From Geodermatophilus sp. DSM 45219 (lineage in GTDB: Bacteria > Actinomycetota > Actinomycetes > Mycobacteriales > Geodermatophilaceae), in NCBI RefSeq assembly GCF_900104025.1, contig NZ_FNIQ01000007.1:1-64000 (forward strand): a DNA stretch of 64,000 nt. The letters run 5' to 3'. The notes below the pieces were generated by a model. It did no database searches, had not been told where the DNA came from, and saw only the letters and a program-made list of their open reading frames with translations. The position numbers and the translations under genes were made by a program. Positions 26,479-35,433 of this stretch are shown here, piece after piece. The first letter of the stretch is position 1. Every line of letters starts with the position of its first letter.

Positions 26479-26546
26479 TGATCATGGGGTCGTTGCCGGC
26501 GACACGCGACGACTCGCCGCGGACGCCGGCAACGACCCCGTGATCA
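26479..26546. repeat. family A inverted repeat, copy A1
   Basis: Arms of 23 bases (26479-26501 and 26524-26546) match at 22 positions; the arm begins TGATCATGGGGTCGTTGCCG. It lies between the convergent nnaR and narK genes, 19 bases after the nnaR stop and 19 bases from the narK stop, so it can act as a terminator in both directions. Confidence 0.8.
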
Positions 26547-26565
26547 CGGACGGCGAGGGTGACGA

Positions 26566-27951
26566 CTACACCCCCGCCATCCGAGCCGCCGGTCGCAGGT
26601 AGACCGTCCAGGTGACGACGAGGCAGACCAGGTAGAAGGCGATGAACACCAGGTAGGCCGAGTCACCGGCGCCGGTGGTCAGGAACGACTGGCGGAACGC
26701 CAGGTTGACCAGCACCCCGCCGAAGGCGCCGACCGCGCCGGCGATGCCGATGAGCGCGCCGGACGTGCGCAGCGCGTGCCGGTCGGCGGCGTCGCCGTCC
26801 TCGCCGGCGGCCACCCGCTGCTGGGCCTGGCTGCGGAAGATCGCCGGGATCATCTTGTAGGTCGAGCCGTTGCCCACCCCGCTGAGCACGAACAGCGCCA
26901 CGAACCCGACCACGAACAGCGGCAGCGACTCCAGCCGGCTCGCCGTCCACACGATCGACGCGCCCACCGCCATCGCCGCGAAGTTCCAGAAGGTGATCCG
27001 GGCACCGCCGAAGCGGTCGGCCAGCGAGCCGCCGAGCGGGCGGATCAGCGAGCCCAGCAGCGGGCCGAGCCAGGTCAGCGAGGCGGCGGCCAGCGGCGTG
27101 GCGAAGTCCTGCGTGAACTGGTTCTGCAGCACCTGGCCGAAGGCGAACCCGAAGCCGATGAACGACCCGAAGGTGCCGATGTAGAGGAACGACATGATCC
27201 AGGTGTGCGGCTCGCGGGTGGCCTCGCGCATGGCCCGCGGCTGGTTGCGCGCCGTCGTCAGGTTGTCCATGAGCAGCGCCGCGCCGACGGCGGCGGCGAC
27301 GATCAGCGGGATGTAGACGACCAGCACGATCCGCGGGTGCTCGACCCCGGCGGTGGCCAGCACGAGCAGGCCGACCAGCTGGACGACCGGGACGCCGAGG
27401 TTGCCGCCGCCGGCGTTGAGGCCGAGCGCCCAGCCCTTGAGCCGGTTCGGGTAGAAGGCGTTGATGTTGGCCATGGAGCTGGCGAAGTTGCCGCCGCCGA
27501 CACCGGCCAGGCAGCTGACCAGCAGCAGCGTCGAGTAGTCGACGCCGGGCTCGAGGACGACGGCCGTGGCGATCGTGGGCACCAGCAGCAGCGCGGCGCT
27601 GACGATCGTCCAGTTGCGGCCGCCGAACGTGGCGACGGCGAAGGTGTAGGGCAGCCGGACGAACGCGCCGAGCGCCGTCGGCAGCGTGGTGAGCAGGAAC
27701 TTCCCGGCCGGGTCGATGCCGTACACCGCCTCGGGCAGGAACAGCACGAGCACCGACCACAGGCTCCAGACGGAGAAGCCGATGTGCTCGGAGAACACCG
27801 AGGAGAACAAGTTGCGGCGGGCGACCGGCTTGCCGGTGGACTCCCAGAAGGCGGGGTCCTCCGGGCGCCAGTCGTCGATCCAGCGGCCGGGGCGCGGCCT
27901 GGCTGGGAGCGGCGCGGTCGGCTGTCGGGTGGTGGGCGTGGGGGCGGCCAT
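26566..27951 (-). CDS. narK: nitrate/nitrite transporter, NarK family
   Basis: Major facilitator membrane protein with about 12 helices. Nitrate-signature glycine-rich segments are visible: CLAGVGGGNFASSMANINAFYP and GLNAGGGNLGVPVVQL in the first half and VLSGVGNGSTYKMIPAIF in the second. A hydrophilic N-terminal tail (~45 aa) precedes helix 1. 461 aa. Opposite nnaR and controlled region 28009-28024 upstream. Likely nitrate uptake for the assimilatory operon at 32-38 kb. Confidence 0.93.
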   Translation of the reverse strand: MAAPTPTTRQPTAPLPARPRPGRWIDDWRPEDPAFWESTGKPVARRNLFSSVFSEHIGFSVWSLWSVLVLFLPEAVYGIDPAGKFLLTTLPTALGAFVRLPYTFAVATFGGRNWTIVSAALLLVPTIATAVVLEPGVDYSTLLLVSCLAGVGGGNFASSMANINAFYPNRLKGWALGLNAGGGNLGVPVVQLVGLLVLATAGVEHPRIVLVVYIPLIVAAAVGAALLMDNLTTARNQPRAMREATREPHTWIMSFLYIGTFGSFIGFGFAFGQVLQNQFTQDFATPLAAASLTWLGPLLGSLIRPLGGSLADRFGGARITFWNFAAMAVGASIVWTASRLESLPLFVVGFVALFVLSGVGNGSTYKMIPAIFRSQAQQRVAAGEDGDAADRHALRTSGALIGIAGAVGAFGGVLVNLAFRQSFLTTGAGDSAYLVFIAFYLVCLVVTWTVYLRPAARMAGV

Positions 27952-28008
27952 GGGGCAGAACGGTGACGCCCCGTCGTTCCCCCGCCGTTGCTGCCGGGCA
28001 GATCTCGT

Positions 28009-28024
28009 GTTCCGTTGTGCTCAC
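28009..28024 (-). promoter_or_regulatory. GlnR-like box before narK
   Basis: On the minus strand GTGAGCACAACGGAAC, i.e. GTGAG-N6-GGAAC, compatible with the actinobacterial GlnR pattern gTnAc-N6-GaAAc. It lies 58 bases before the narK ATG. The same layout with 13 of 16 identical bases occurs before nasA (37785-37800). Confidence 0.45.
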
Positions 28025-28099
28025 CGGCGCTGACCCGCTGTGGTGAGGCCCCCGCCGCCGGAGTGCGCACCGCCCCGGCCAGCGGAGAGGATCGGTCCC

Positions 28100-28897
28100 G
28101 TGACTGCGACCGAGGAGACCCCGGCCACCGGCCGCGCCCTGTTCGAGGCCGGTGCCGCGGTCGCGGGGTCGATGAGCCGCAGCGCCGCGACGCTGGTCTA
28201 CCCCGGCCCCGGCAGCCGGGCGGCGGTGCGGCTGGAGGAACCCCTCGCCCGCTGCCTGCGCACGGCCGCGGACGAGGCGGTGGTGATCCCGGTCCCCCGC
28301 GAGCGGGCCCGCGCCGGCGCCGTCCTCGCCTTCGCCGTGGAGCACGCCGTCGCGCTGGCGCGCGGCGGGCGGCCGGTCCGGGACGACGGCTTCTTCACCC
28401 CGCGGACCGGTGGCCGCTCGCCCGCCGACTCGGTCACCGAAGCCGTGGTCGCCGCCGCCCGCGCCTCGCACGACGAGCGGCGGGTGCGCCACCTCGGCTA
28501 CCTGCTCGCCGAGGTCGTCTCCTCCCCCGACCTGGACGCCGCACTGGTCGACCGGGCGCTGGCGCTCGCCGCCGGGCTGGACTGGCGGCAGCTCGCGCTG
28601 CTGGCCGGGGTCGGCCGCCGCGACCGCTCGCCGCTGCCGATGACCCCGCTGTCCGACGACCCGCGGGGCTGGACCGCGTGGGGCGCCCGCGAGGACGTCG
28701 CCGACCTGCAGCGCACCGGCCTGCTCGACCCGCCGCCCGCGCAGCCCCGGCCCGGGGGCGCGGCCCTCCCCCGGCTGCGCCCGGCGGACCTGCGGCTGAC
28801 CCGCCGCGGCGTGCTCGTGCACCGGCTGCTGGCGCTGGGCTTCGTCCGCGAGGACGACGTCGCCACGGCGTTCGCGGACCTCGCCCTCCCCGGCTGA
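28100..28897 (+). CDS. hypothetical protein
   Basis: 265 aa, Ala/Arg/Leu-rich and predicted soluble, mostly helical. No motif I recognise. The C-terminal half (ADLRLTRRGVLVHRLLALGFVREDDV) may be a helical bundle. The GTG at 28100 has GGAGAGG 9 bases upstream, while the earlier GTG at 28040 has none. Divergent from narK, so its promoter shares the GlnR-like region, but nothing links it to nitrate. Followed at 98 bases by a sigma factor gene. Confidence 0.7.
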   Translation: MTATEETPATGRALFEAGAAVAGSMSRSAATLVYPGPGSRAAVRLEEPLARCLRTAADEAVVIPVPRERARAGAVLAFAVEHAVALARGGRPVRDDGFFTPRTGGRSPADSVTEAVVAAARASHDERRVRHLGYLLAEVVSSPDLDAALVDRALALAAGLDWRQLALLAGVGRRDRSPLPMTPLSDDPRGWTAWGAREDVADLQRTGLLDPPPAQPRPGGAALPRLRPADLRLTRRGVLVHRLLALGFVREDDVATAFADLALPG

Positions 28898-28994
28898 TCC
28901 CCCGGCAGGATCGGAACCGGTCCGTGACCCGCGGCTGTGGGTCTGCGGCTGCCCCCACCGCGTGGAGAGGGCAGGGACCGGGGAGGGGACGCGG

Positions 28995-29489
28995 GTGGCC
29001 GACGGGGGCTTCGCGGAGTTCGTGGCCGCTGAACAGGCGGCCCTGCTGCGCCTGGCCGTCCTGCTCTCCGGCGATCGCGGACACGCGGAGGACCTCGTGC
29101 AGACCGCACTGCTCAAGACCTACCGGCACTGGGACCGGATCAGCCGCTCCGGGACCCCCACGGCGTACGTGCGCCGGGTGCTGGTCACCACCCACGCCGG
29201 CTGGCGCCGCCTGCTGTGCACCACCGAGCAGGTGGTGGAGTCGGTGCCCGACCGGGCGGCACCGGCGCAGGCGGAGGGCGACGAGCAGCTGCGCGCCGCG
29301 CTGCGGGAGCTGCCGGTGCGGATGCGGACGGCGGTGGTGCTGCGCTACTTCGAGGACCTCTCCGAGCAGCAGACCGCGGACCTCATGGGCTGCTCGCCCA
29401 GCACGGTGAACACGCAGACCGCCCGCGGGCTGGCCCGGCTGCGCACCGCGCTCGCCGCGCTGCAGCCGACCGGGAGGGAGGAGCGGTGA
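28995..29489 (+). CDS. SigE-family RNA polymerase sigma factor (ECF)
   Basis: Small extracytoplasmic-function sigma factor, 164 aa. Region 2 at ~10-70 (FAEFVAAEQAALLRLAVLLSG and AEDLVQTALLKTY) and region 4 at ~105-155 (LPVRMRTAVVLRYFEDLSEQQTADLMGCSPSTVNTQ). GTG at 28995 with GGGAGGGG upstream. A GGAACC hexamer at 28913-28918 resembles ECF -35 elements and could mark autoregulation, but I see no convincing -10. The stop overlaps the start of a membrane partner gene. Confidence 0.9.
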   Translation: MADGGFAEFVAAEQAALLRLAVLLSGDRGHAEDLVQTALLKTYRHWDRISRSGTPTAYVRRVLVTTHAGWRRLLCTTEQVVESVPDRAAPAQAEGDEQLRAALRELPVRMRTAVVLRYFEDLSEQQTADLMGCSPSTVNTQTARGLARLRTALAALQPTGREER

Positions 29490-30289
29490 GGGACGACGAG
29501 CTCCGGGACCGGCTGCACGCGCTGGCCGCCGCCACCGCGCCGCCGCCGCGCGGTGACCTGGCCGCGGTGGTCGAGCGGCGGCACCGGGCGCGGCGACGGG
29601 CGCAGCTGCGGGGTGGCGCGGCCGCGGTGGCGGTCGCGGCGGCGGCCGTCGTCGCCGTCCCGGTGGTGGCCGACGGCGAGCCGGCCGGATCGGTCGCCGC
29701 CGTCGCCGAGGGGGCGCCCGCGGACGCCGCCGTGCCGGGCGGTCCGACCCGGGGCTCGCTGGCCGGCGACGCGGCGTTCCTGGAGGCCGTGCGGCAGCTG
29801 TCCTGGAGCGACCCGGGTGCCGGTGCAGCCGACCCGCCGCCGGCGGGGTCGCAGGTCGTCTTCGCCGGCGACGTGCCCAGCGGGCGCTGGGCGCTGGTCT
29901 CCCGCCCGCTGACCGTGCCGCCGCCGCTGGTGGACGACGACGAGCTGGAGCGCCGGCTGGGCGTCGACTCCGTCGCCCTCGCCTGGTTCGCCGGCCCCCC
30001 GGGTGCGGAGCCGGACGAGCTGCGCCTGAGGACCGGCCCCGTCGTGACCGCGGCCGGCGAGCCCGCCGCGCTGTGGGACCCCGCGACCGGGACGCTGGCC
30101 GTCGTCTCGCCGCCCCCCGCCTCCACCGCCCGCGTGGTCGACGGCGACGGCGCCCCGCTGGCCGAGCTCGCGCTCGTCGACGGGGTGGCGGTGCAGTCCG
30201 CGCCGGAGGGGACGGCCACCGTCGAGGTGCTGGCCGCGGACGGCGCGGTGCTCGCGTCGGTCGAGCCACTCACCGCCCGGGGCGGATGA
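29486..30289 (+). CDS. membrane-anchored protein, probable regulator partner of the sigma factor
   Basis: GTG start overlaps the sigma gene stop (GTGA). Residues 1-38 are cytoplasmic and Arg-rich, one transmembrane helix lies at ~43-60 (AAAVAVAAAAVVAVPVVA), and a ~205-residue extracytoplasmic domain follows with no known motif. This is the layout of anti-sigma or sigma-partner proteins beside SigE-family genes, but the HxxxCxxC anti-sigma motif is absent, so the role is inferred from position only. 267 aa. Confidence 0.75.
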   Translation: MRDDELRDRLHALAAATAPPPRGDLAAVVERRHRARRRAQLRGGAAAVAVAAAAVVAVPVVADGEPAGSVAAVAEGAPADAAVPGGPTRGSLAGDAAFLEAVRQLSWSDPGAGAADPPPAGSQVVFAGDVPSGRWALVSRPLTVPPPLVDDDELERRLGVDSVALAWFAGPPGAEPDELRLRTGPVVTAAGEPAALWDPATGTLAVVSPPPASTARVVDGDGAPLAELALVDGVAVQSAPEGTATVEVLAADGAVLASVEPLTARGG

Positions 30290-30377
30290 CCGGCGTGCGG
30301 GCCGCTCCCCGGCGTCGCCGACCGTCGCACGCTGACCGGTCGCACGAGGTCGCTGCCGCCGTCCCGCCCCCTGACGG

Positions 30378-31022
30378 TCAGCGCCGGCGGACGGCCCGCA
30401 GGACGGTGTCGGCGACGGGCAGCTCGTGCCCCGCGGGGCCGCTCGCCGTCCGCGCGCGGTCCTCGCAGACGACGACGTCCCAGACCCCGGGGTCCAGCGT
30501 CGCGGCGACCTGCTGGGCGGTGAAGAACATCTCCGGCATCCCGGTGTGCAGCTCGCTGGCCACGTGCCCGACGACCAGCAGGCTGCCGCCCGGGGCGACG
30601 GCGGCCGCCAGCCGCGCGAACACCGGGTCGCGGTCGGCCGCCGGCAGGTGGAAGTACTGCGCCGACACCAGGTCGAAGGCCCCCGCCGGCGGCGTCCAGC
30701 GGGTCAGGTCGGCGTGCACCCACTCGACCCGCCCGGCGGCCCCGGGGTCGAGGCGCTCGGCCGCCGCGGCGGCGCGGGCCAGCGCGACGGTGGAGAAGTC
30801 GGCAGCCGTGACCTGCCAGCCGCGGCCGGCCAGCCAGAGCGCGTCGCCGCCCTCGCCGCTGCCGGCGTCCAGCGCCCGGCCCGGCGGCAGGTCCGCGGCC
30901 TCGGTCACCAGCTGCGGGTTGGCCCGGCCACTCCACAGTGCCGGCGCGATGCGGTAGCGCTCCTCCCACGAGGCCTCGTCGAACCCGAGCTCGGCATGCC
31001 GGCGGTGTGCGTCGTCGTCCAT
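30378..31022 (-). CDS. class I SAM-dependent methyltransferase
   Basis: SAM-binding motif I LDAGSGEGGDALWLA near residue 50, an acidic residue after strand 2 (VTAADFS), and motif regions AFDLVSAQYFHLP and APGGSLLVVGH. 214 aa, short Rossmann-type methyltransferase resembling the tellurite-resistance/thiopurine group. Substrate unknown. Divergent from an XRE-cupin regulator with which it may share an intergenic control region. Confidence 0.8.
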   Translation of the reverse strand: MDDDAHRRHAELGFDEASWEERYRIAPALWSGRANPQLVTEAADLPPGRALDAGSGEGGDALWLAGRGWQVTAADFSTVALARAAAAAERLDPGAAGRVEWVHADLTRWTPPAGAFDLVSAQYFHLPAADRDPVFARLAAAVAPGGSLLVVGHVASELHTGMPEMFFTAQQVAATLDPGVWDVVVCEDRARTASGPAGHELPVADTVLRAVRRR

Positions 31023-31052
31023 GTGCGGCAGACTCCCCCGGGGGACGCCGTC

Positions 31053-31082
31053 TTGACAAACGGCCTTGCCGGACCAGCAAAT
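31053..31082 (+). promoter_or_regulatory. promoter of the XRE-cupin gene
   Basis: Perfect -35 TTGACA (31053-31058), 18-base spacer and a weak -10 GCAAAT (31077-31082). The -10 ends 5 bases before the ATG, so the transcript may be leaderless. Confidence 0.45.
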
Positions 31083-31087
31083 GGGTC

Positions 31088-31681
31088 ATGGCCGACGAGG
31101 AGACGACCGACGCCGTGCTGACCGCGGTCGGGCCGCGGTTGCGCGAGCTGCGCCGGCGGCGCGGCAGCACCCTGGCCCAGCTGTCGGAGGAGACCGGCGT
31201 GTCGGTGAGCACGCTGTCCCGGCTGGAGTCCGGGCAGCGGCGGCCGACGCTGGAGCTGCTGCTGCCGCTGGCCCGGGCCCACCAGGTGCCGCTCGACGAG
31301 CTGGTCGGCGCGCCGGAGACCGGCGATCCGCGGGTGCACCTGCGACCGCGCCACGGCCACGGGGGCGTGACCGCCGTCCCGCTGACCCGGCGGCCGGGCG
31401 GCATCCAGGCGATCAAGCTGGTGTACCCGCCCCGGACGCCGTCGGGCGAGCCCGAGCTGCAGACCCACGAGGGGTACGACTGGGTGTACGTGCTGTCCGG
31501 CCGGCTGCGCCTGCTGCTCGGCGAGCACGACCTCGTCCTCGGCCCCGGCGAGGTCGCCGAGTTCGACACCCGCACCCCGCACTGGATCGGCAACCCTGGC
31601 GACTCGCCGACCGAGGTGCTGGCCCTGTTCGGTCCGCAGGGCGAGCGGATGCACGTGCGCGCCCGCCCCGCCCGCCGGTGA
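31088..31681 (+). CDS. XRE-family regulator with cupin sensor domain
   Basis: N-terminal helix-turn-helix (~15-75; LAQLSEETGVSVSTLSRLESGQRRPTL) and a C-terminal cupin (~90-195; HEGYDWVYVLSGRLRLLLGEHDLVLGPGEVAEFDTRTPHWIGN). Such regulators respond to small molecules bound in the cupin. 197 aa, ATG start chosen for the match to the HTH. The divergent methyltransferase is the obvious candidate target. Confidence 0.9.
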   Translation: MADEETTDAVLTAVGPRLRELRRRRGSTLAQLSEETGVSVSTLSRLESGQRRPTLELLLPLARAHQVPLDELVGAPETGDPRVHLRPRHGHGGVTAVPLTRRPGGIQAIKLVYPPRTPSGEPELQTHEGYDWVYVLSGRLRLLLGEHDLVLGPGEVAEFDTRTPHWIGNPGDSPTEVLALFGPQGERMHVRARPARR

Positions 31682-31768
31682 CCGTTCCCGACTCCCGAGG
31701 ACGGGGGCCGCGCCGACCTGCACCTTCACCGGACGACGCAGTGGCAGGGTGGGTCACGTGCCGATGTC

Positions 31769-32098
31769 GTGGGTCGACCGGAGCTGGCTGCGGGTCCGGC
31801 CGTCCACGCCGCTGTGGTCCTGGGCCTGGCCGCCCTGTTCGTCGTCGCGTCGCTGACCGTGGATCCCGCGGATGGGGTGCCCATCGGTCTCGGGATCCCC
31901 GCCCCGCCCCTGCTGCTGTTGGGGCTGACCTGGTCGCACCCGGCGATCGAGGACCCCTACCAGTTCGACGGGCTGTCGACCGTGCCCTGGCTCGCGGTGA
32001 CCTTCGGCCCGGCGGTGCTCGACGTGGTGCTGCACGGCGCCGTCATGGTCTCCGTGGGGGCGCTGCGTGGGCGCCGAGGCGGACCGCGACCCCGCTGA
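31769..32098 (+). CDS. small membrane protein, hypothetical
   Basis: 109 aa with two to three hydrophobic segments (about 13-30, 43-54, 75-95). GTG start at 31769; no clear ribosome site, so the start is uncertain. No family recognised. Ends 46 bases before repeat A2. Confidence 0.55.
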   Translation: MGRPELAAGPAVHAAVVLGLAALFVVASLTVDPADGVPIGLGIPAPPLLLLGLTWSHPAIEDPYQFDGLSTVPWLAVTFGPAVLDVVLHGAVMVSVGALRGRRGGPRPR

Positions 32099-32144
32099 GC
32101 CGGCCGGCGTCCGGAGTCACCGCGGCCGCGCTCGCACGAGGAGT

Positions 32145-32212
32145 TGATCATGGGGTCGTTGCCGGCGACACGCGCAGACACACCGTACGGAGCAGCAACA
32201 ACCCCATGATCA
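32145..32212. repeat. family A inverted repeat, copy A2
   Basis: Left arm 32145-32167 is identical to that of A1 for 23 bases; right arm 32193-32212 pairs at 18 of 20 positions. It lies between the convergent small membrane gene and nirD. Confidence 0.8.
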
Positions 32213-32231
32213 CGGCCGGCTGAGGTCCTGC

Positions 32232-32558
32232 TCAGACCTCGACGACGACCTCGCCGTCGGACTCGTGCACCGGGTACAGCCGGATCGGCGCGGCCCCCGA
32301 GGTCGAGGCGCCGTCGCTCCACCGATAGGCGTAGAGGTGCAGCGGGCAGAGGAGCACGTCGACGTCGGTCTGCCCGTCGGCGAGCGGCCCCCCGGCATGC
32401 GGGCAGGCGGCCTGGGTGGCGTGCAGCGAGCCGTCCCGCAGCCGGAACACCGCCACCTGGACGCCACCGGCGACGAACGCCCGTCCCTCTCCCGGCGGGA
32501 TCTGCTCCACCGGCCCCAGTGCGTGCTCGGTGGTCGTGCGGAGATCGGTGAGGCTCAT
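32232..32558 (-). CDS. nirD: nitrite reductase small subunit, Rieske type
   Basis: Small partner of NirB. 108 aa. It retains both Rieske metal motifs, CPH in ACPHAGGPLADG and CPLH in LLCPLHLYAY, so a 2Fe-2S cluster can form; many NirD proteins have lost these. ATG overlaps the nirB stop (ATGA). Last gene of the nas-nir operon. Confidence 0.93.
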   Translation of the reverse strand: MSLTDLRTTTEHALGPVEQIPPGEGRAFVAGGVQVAVFRLRDGSLHATQAACPHAGGPLADGQTDVDVLLCPLHLYAYRWSDGASTSGAAPIRLYPVHESDGEVVVEV

Positions 32559-35086
32559 CGGGCGGGCACCTTCGGGAGGTCGATCAGCGGCAGGGAGGTG
32601 CGGAACTGGCCGGGGGTGGCCGGCTCCTTGCCGTCCTGGCCCCACGGGTCGGTGTAGGCGTCGACCGACCTCTGCAGGGCGGCGTCGAGCTCGGCCACGA
32701 TCCCCTCGCTGTCCTCGAGCAGCACCGCCCGGATCCGCTCCAGGCCGATCCGCGGCACGAAGTCGTAGCTGCGCTCCAGCCAGTTGGCGTTCTCCCGGTA
32801 GTACTGGAGGAACCGGCCGGTCAGCCGGAGCACCTCCTGCGGGGAGCCGACGGTGGCCAGCAGGTCGCCCTTGCGGACGGTGGCCCCGGCGGCACCGCCG
32901 ACGTGGACCTCCCACTTCCCGTTGCCTACCGCGACGACGCCGACGTCCTTGACGTAGGCCTCGGCGCAGTTGCGGGGGCACCCGACGACGGCGAGCTTCA
33001 TCTTCGCCGGGCTCTCGATGCCCTGGAAGCGGGTCTCCAGGTCGATGCCGAGCTGGGTGGAGTCGCCCAGGCCGAACCGGCAGAAGTCGCTGCCCACGCA
33101 GGTCTTCACGGTGCGGAAGCTCTTGCCGTAGGCGTACCCGGACGGCATGCCCAGGTCGTCCCACACCGCCGGCAGGTCCTCCTTGCGGACGCCCAGCAGG
33201 TCGATCCGCTGCCCGCCGGTCACCTTGACCATCGGGACCTCGTACTTCTCGGCCACCTCGGCGATCCGGCGCAGCTGGGCCGGGGTGGTCACCCCGCCCT
33301 TCATCTGCGGGACGACGGAGAAGGTGCCGTCGCGCTGGATGTTGGCGTGGACGCGGTCGTTGATGAACTCGCCGTCCTTCTCCGGGACGAAGTCCACGCC
33401 CCAGAGCATCTTGAGCAGCGAGGTCAGGCCCATCTTGGACTTCGCGTCCTCCTTCCCACTCGGGGCGAGCGCGGCGAAGACGGCCGAGACGCTGCGCAGG
33501 TCCTGCTCGCGGATGGCGGCCATCAGCTCGGGCTTGGCCATCGGGATGCCCGGCACGTAGTACGAGGCGGCCGGGTCCTCGGCGAGGTCGCCGTCGGCGG
33601 CCCACTCGACGATCTGCTTGACGAGTGACTTGCACGAGCCGCAGCCCTTGCCGGCGCGGGTGGCGTCCATGACCGCGCCCACGCTGCCGCACCCGCCGGC
33701 GACGGCTCCGCAGATGTCGCCCTTGGAGACCCCGTTGCAGTTGCACACCTGGGAGTCGGCGGGCATCTCGGCGACACCGACCTCTTCCGCGCCGTCGGAG
33801 AGGTCGACCAGCAGCCGGATCCGCTCCTCCGGCAGCGGCGTGCCGCGGTCGAAGGCCTGGGTCAGGTAGGCGACCTTGCGGGTGTCCCCGAGCAGCGTCG
33901 CGCCGATCAGCACGTCGTCCCGGATGACCACCGACAGGTGCACGCCGCGCTTGGGCTCGGAGATGACGAGGAACTCGTCGTCGTCCCGCTCGGGGGTGTT
34001 GACCCCCATGGTGGCGACGTCGACGCCGGCCACCTTGAGCTTGGTCGCCGTCCGGCTGCCGTGGTACTCGGCGTCGGGGTCGGTGCCGGTCAGCACGTCG
34101 GCCAGGACCTTCGCGTGCTCCCACGCCGGGGCCACCAGGCCGTAGACCGAGCCGCGGTGCTGCGCGCACTCCCCGATCGCGTAGACGTCGGGGTCGTCGG
34201 TGCGCAGCTGGTCGTCGACGACGATGCCGCGCTCGACCTCCAGCCCGGAGAGGACGGCGACGTCGCTGTTGGGGCGCACACCGGCGGCGACGACGAGCAG
34301 GTCGGCGTCCAGCCGCCGGCCGTCCTTCAGCACGACGCCCTCGACGTGCCCGGTGCCGAGCACCTCGGTGGCCAGGACGTCGCAGTGCACGGTGATGCCC
34401 AGCGACTCGACGCTCCGCTTCAGGATGGCGCCGGCCTCGGCGTCGAGCTGCATGTTCATCAGGTGCGGCATGGCGTGCACCAGGTCGACCTGCAGGCCGT
34501 GGCCCTGCAGCGCGCGGGCCGCCTCCAGGCCGAGCAGGCCGCCGCCCATCACCACCGCGCGCCTGCACCGGCCGGTGGCCTCGAGCATGGCGCGGGTCTC
34601 GTCGATGGTGCGGAAGCCGTACACGCCGGGCAGCAGCTCGCCGTCGTCGGTCCGGACGCCCGTCATCGGGGGGATGAACGAGTAGCTGCCGGTGGCCAGC
34701 ACCAGGTGGTCGTAGGGGACGACGCTCCCGTCGTCGGCGTGCACCTGCTTGGCGGCGGTGTCGATCCGCGTCGCCCGGACGCCGGCCCGCAGCTGCACGC
34801 CGTTGTCGGCGTACCAGTCGTGGCTGTTGAGGACGATGTCGTCCTCGTGCGACTCCCCGGCCAGCACCGGCGAGAGCATGATCCGGTTGTAGTTGCCGTG
34901 CGGCTCGTCGCCGAGGACGGTGATCCGGAACTGCTCGCCGCCGCCGCGCTCGAGCACCTCCTCGACCAGCCGGGCGCCGGCCATGCCGTTGCCCACGACG
35001 ACCAGGCGGCTGCGCTGGTCGAGGTCGTCGTCGTCCAGGTGCAGAGCGGTCGAGCCGGCCGGCCGGCCACCCAGGACGGCAGTCAT
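32555..35086 (-). CDS. nirB: assimilatory nitrite reductase (NAD(P)H) large subunit
   Basis: Reduces nitrite to ammonium in the cytoplasm. Order: FAD/NAD(P)H domain (~15-300; VVVGNGMAGARLVEE and VYAIGECA), BFD-type Fe-S domain (~430-480; CNCNGVSKGDIC and GKGCGSCKSLV), ferredoxin-like and siroheme/4Fe-4S domain (~560-800) with TCVGSDFCRFGLGD and VGCPRNCAEAYVKD giving the C-x5-C and C-x3-C ligands. 843 aa, full length. The ATG overlaps the upstream stop by one base (TGATG). Confidence 0.96.
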   Translation of the reverse strand: MTAVLGGRPAGSTALHLDDDDLDQRSRLVVVGNGMAGARLVEEVLERGGGEQFRITVLGDEPHGNYNRIMLSPVLAGESHEDDIVLNSHDWYADNGVQLRAGVRATRIDTAAKQVHADDGSVVPYDHLVLATGSYSFIPPMTGVRTDDGELLPGVYGFRTIDETRAMLEATGRCRRAVVMGGGLLGLEAARALQGHGLQVDLVHAMPHLMNMQLDAEAGAILKRSVESLGITVHCDVLATEVLGTGHVEGVVLKDGRRLDADLLVVAAGVRPNSDVAVLSGLEVERGIVVDDQLRTDDPDVYAIGECAQHRGSVYGLVAPAWEHAKVLADVLTGTDPDAEYHGSRTATKLKVAGVDVATMGVNTPERDDDEFLVISEPKRGVHLSVVIRDDVLIGATLLGDTRKVAYLTQAFDRGTPLPEERIRLLVDLSDGAEEVGVAEMPADSQVCNCNGVSKGDICGAVAGGCGSVGAVMDATRAGKGCGSCKSLVKQIVEWAADGDLAEDPAASYYVPGIPMAKPELMAAIREQDLRSVSAVFAALAPSGKEDAKSKMGLTSLLKMLWGVDFVPEKDGEFINDRVHANIQRDGTFSVVPQMKGGVTTPAQLRRIAEVAEKYEVPMVKVTGGQRIDLLGVRKEDLPAVWDDLGMPSGYAYGKSFRTVKTCVGSDFCRFGLGDSTQLGIDLETRFQGIESPAKMKLAVVGCPRNCAEAYVKDVGVVAVGNGKWEVHVGGAAGATVRKGDLLATVGSPQEVLRLTGRFLQYYRENANWLERSYDFVPRIGLERIRAVLLEDSEGIVAELDAALQRSVDAYTDPWGQDGKEPATPGQFRTSLPLIDLPKVPAR

Positions 35087-35433
35087 CAGACCTCCACCAG
35101 CCCGAGGTCGACGACCAGCTCGCCGGTCACGCCGATCGGCGCGGCCGCCTGCAGCTCGACCACGGTGCCGCCGGGCATGTCCTCGACCACCCGCAGCGGC
35201 ACGTGCACCTCGTTCTTCGCCCCGATGGGGAACCAGCGCACCGGCACCCCGTCGCGCACCAGCAGCACGTAGACCAGGTGCTCGGTGGAGTTGCCGCCGC
35301 GGAAGTACAGGGCCTGGGCGGCGGCGCCGGCGGGCACCGTGTAGCGCAGCGCGGGGTCGACCGGGCCCGGCTCGTCCAGGCCCTCCCCCGTGATCGGGTA
35401 CACGCCTTGCAGGAATCGGGGGGTGCTCTTCAC
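35086..35433 (-). CDS. possible separate small protein inside the 3' end of nasA
   Basis: A GTG at 35433 preceded by GAGGAGG (10 bases upstream) begins a 115-residue domain in the same frame as nasA: KSTPRFLQGVYPITGEG, then a beta-rich region (YFRGGNSTEHLVYVLLVRDG, WFPIGAKNEVHVPLRVVED). No motif recognised. Because the nasA frame has no stop before it, this may be a fused C-terminal domain, an internal translation restart, or both. The good ribosome site and the Pro/Thr-rich linker before it favour a formerly separate gene. Confidence 0.5.
   Translation of the reverse strand: MKSTPRFLQGVYPITGEGLDEPGPVDPALRYTVPAGAAAQALYFRGGNSTEHLVYVLLVRDGVPVRWFPIGAKNEVHVPLRVVEDMPGGTVVELQAAAPIGVTGELVVDLGLVEV

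Noticed and set aside
28913-28945. ECF autoregulatory promoter before the SigE-family gene
   Set aside because: GGAACC is present but no -10 at suitable spacing; kept only as a remark.
30300-30377. Promoter or small RNA between the sigma partner gene and the methyltransferase
   Set aside because: Short convergent spacer with no clear stem or promoter hexamers.
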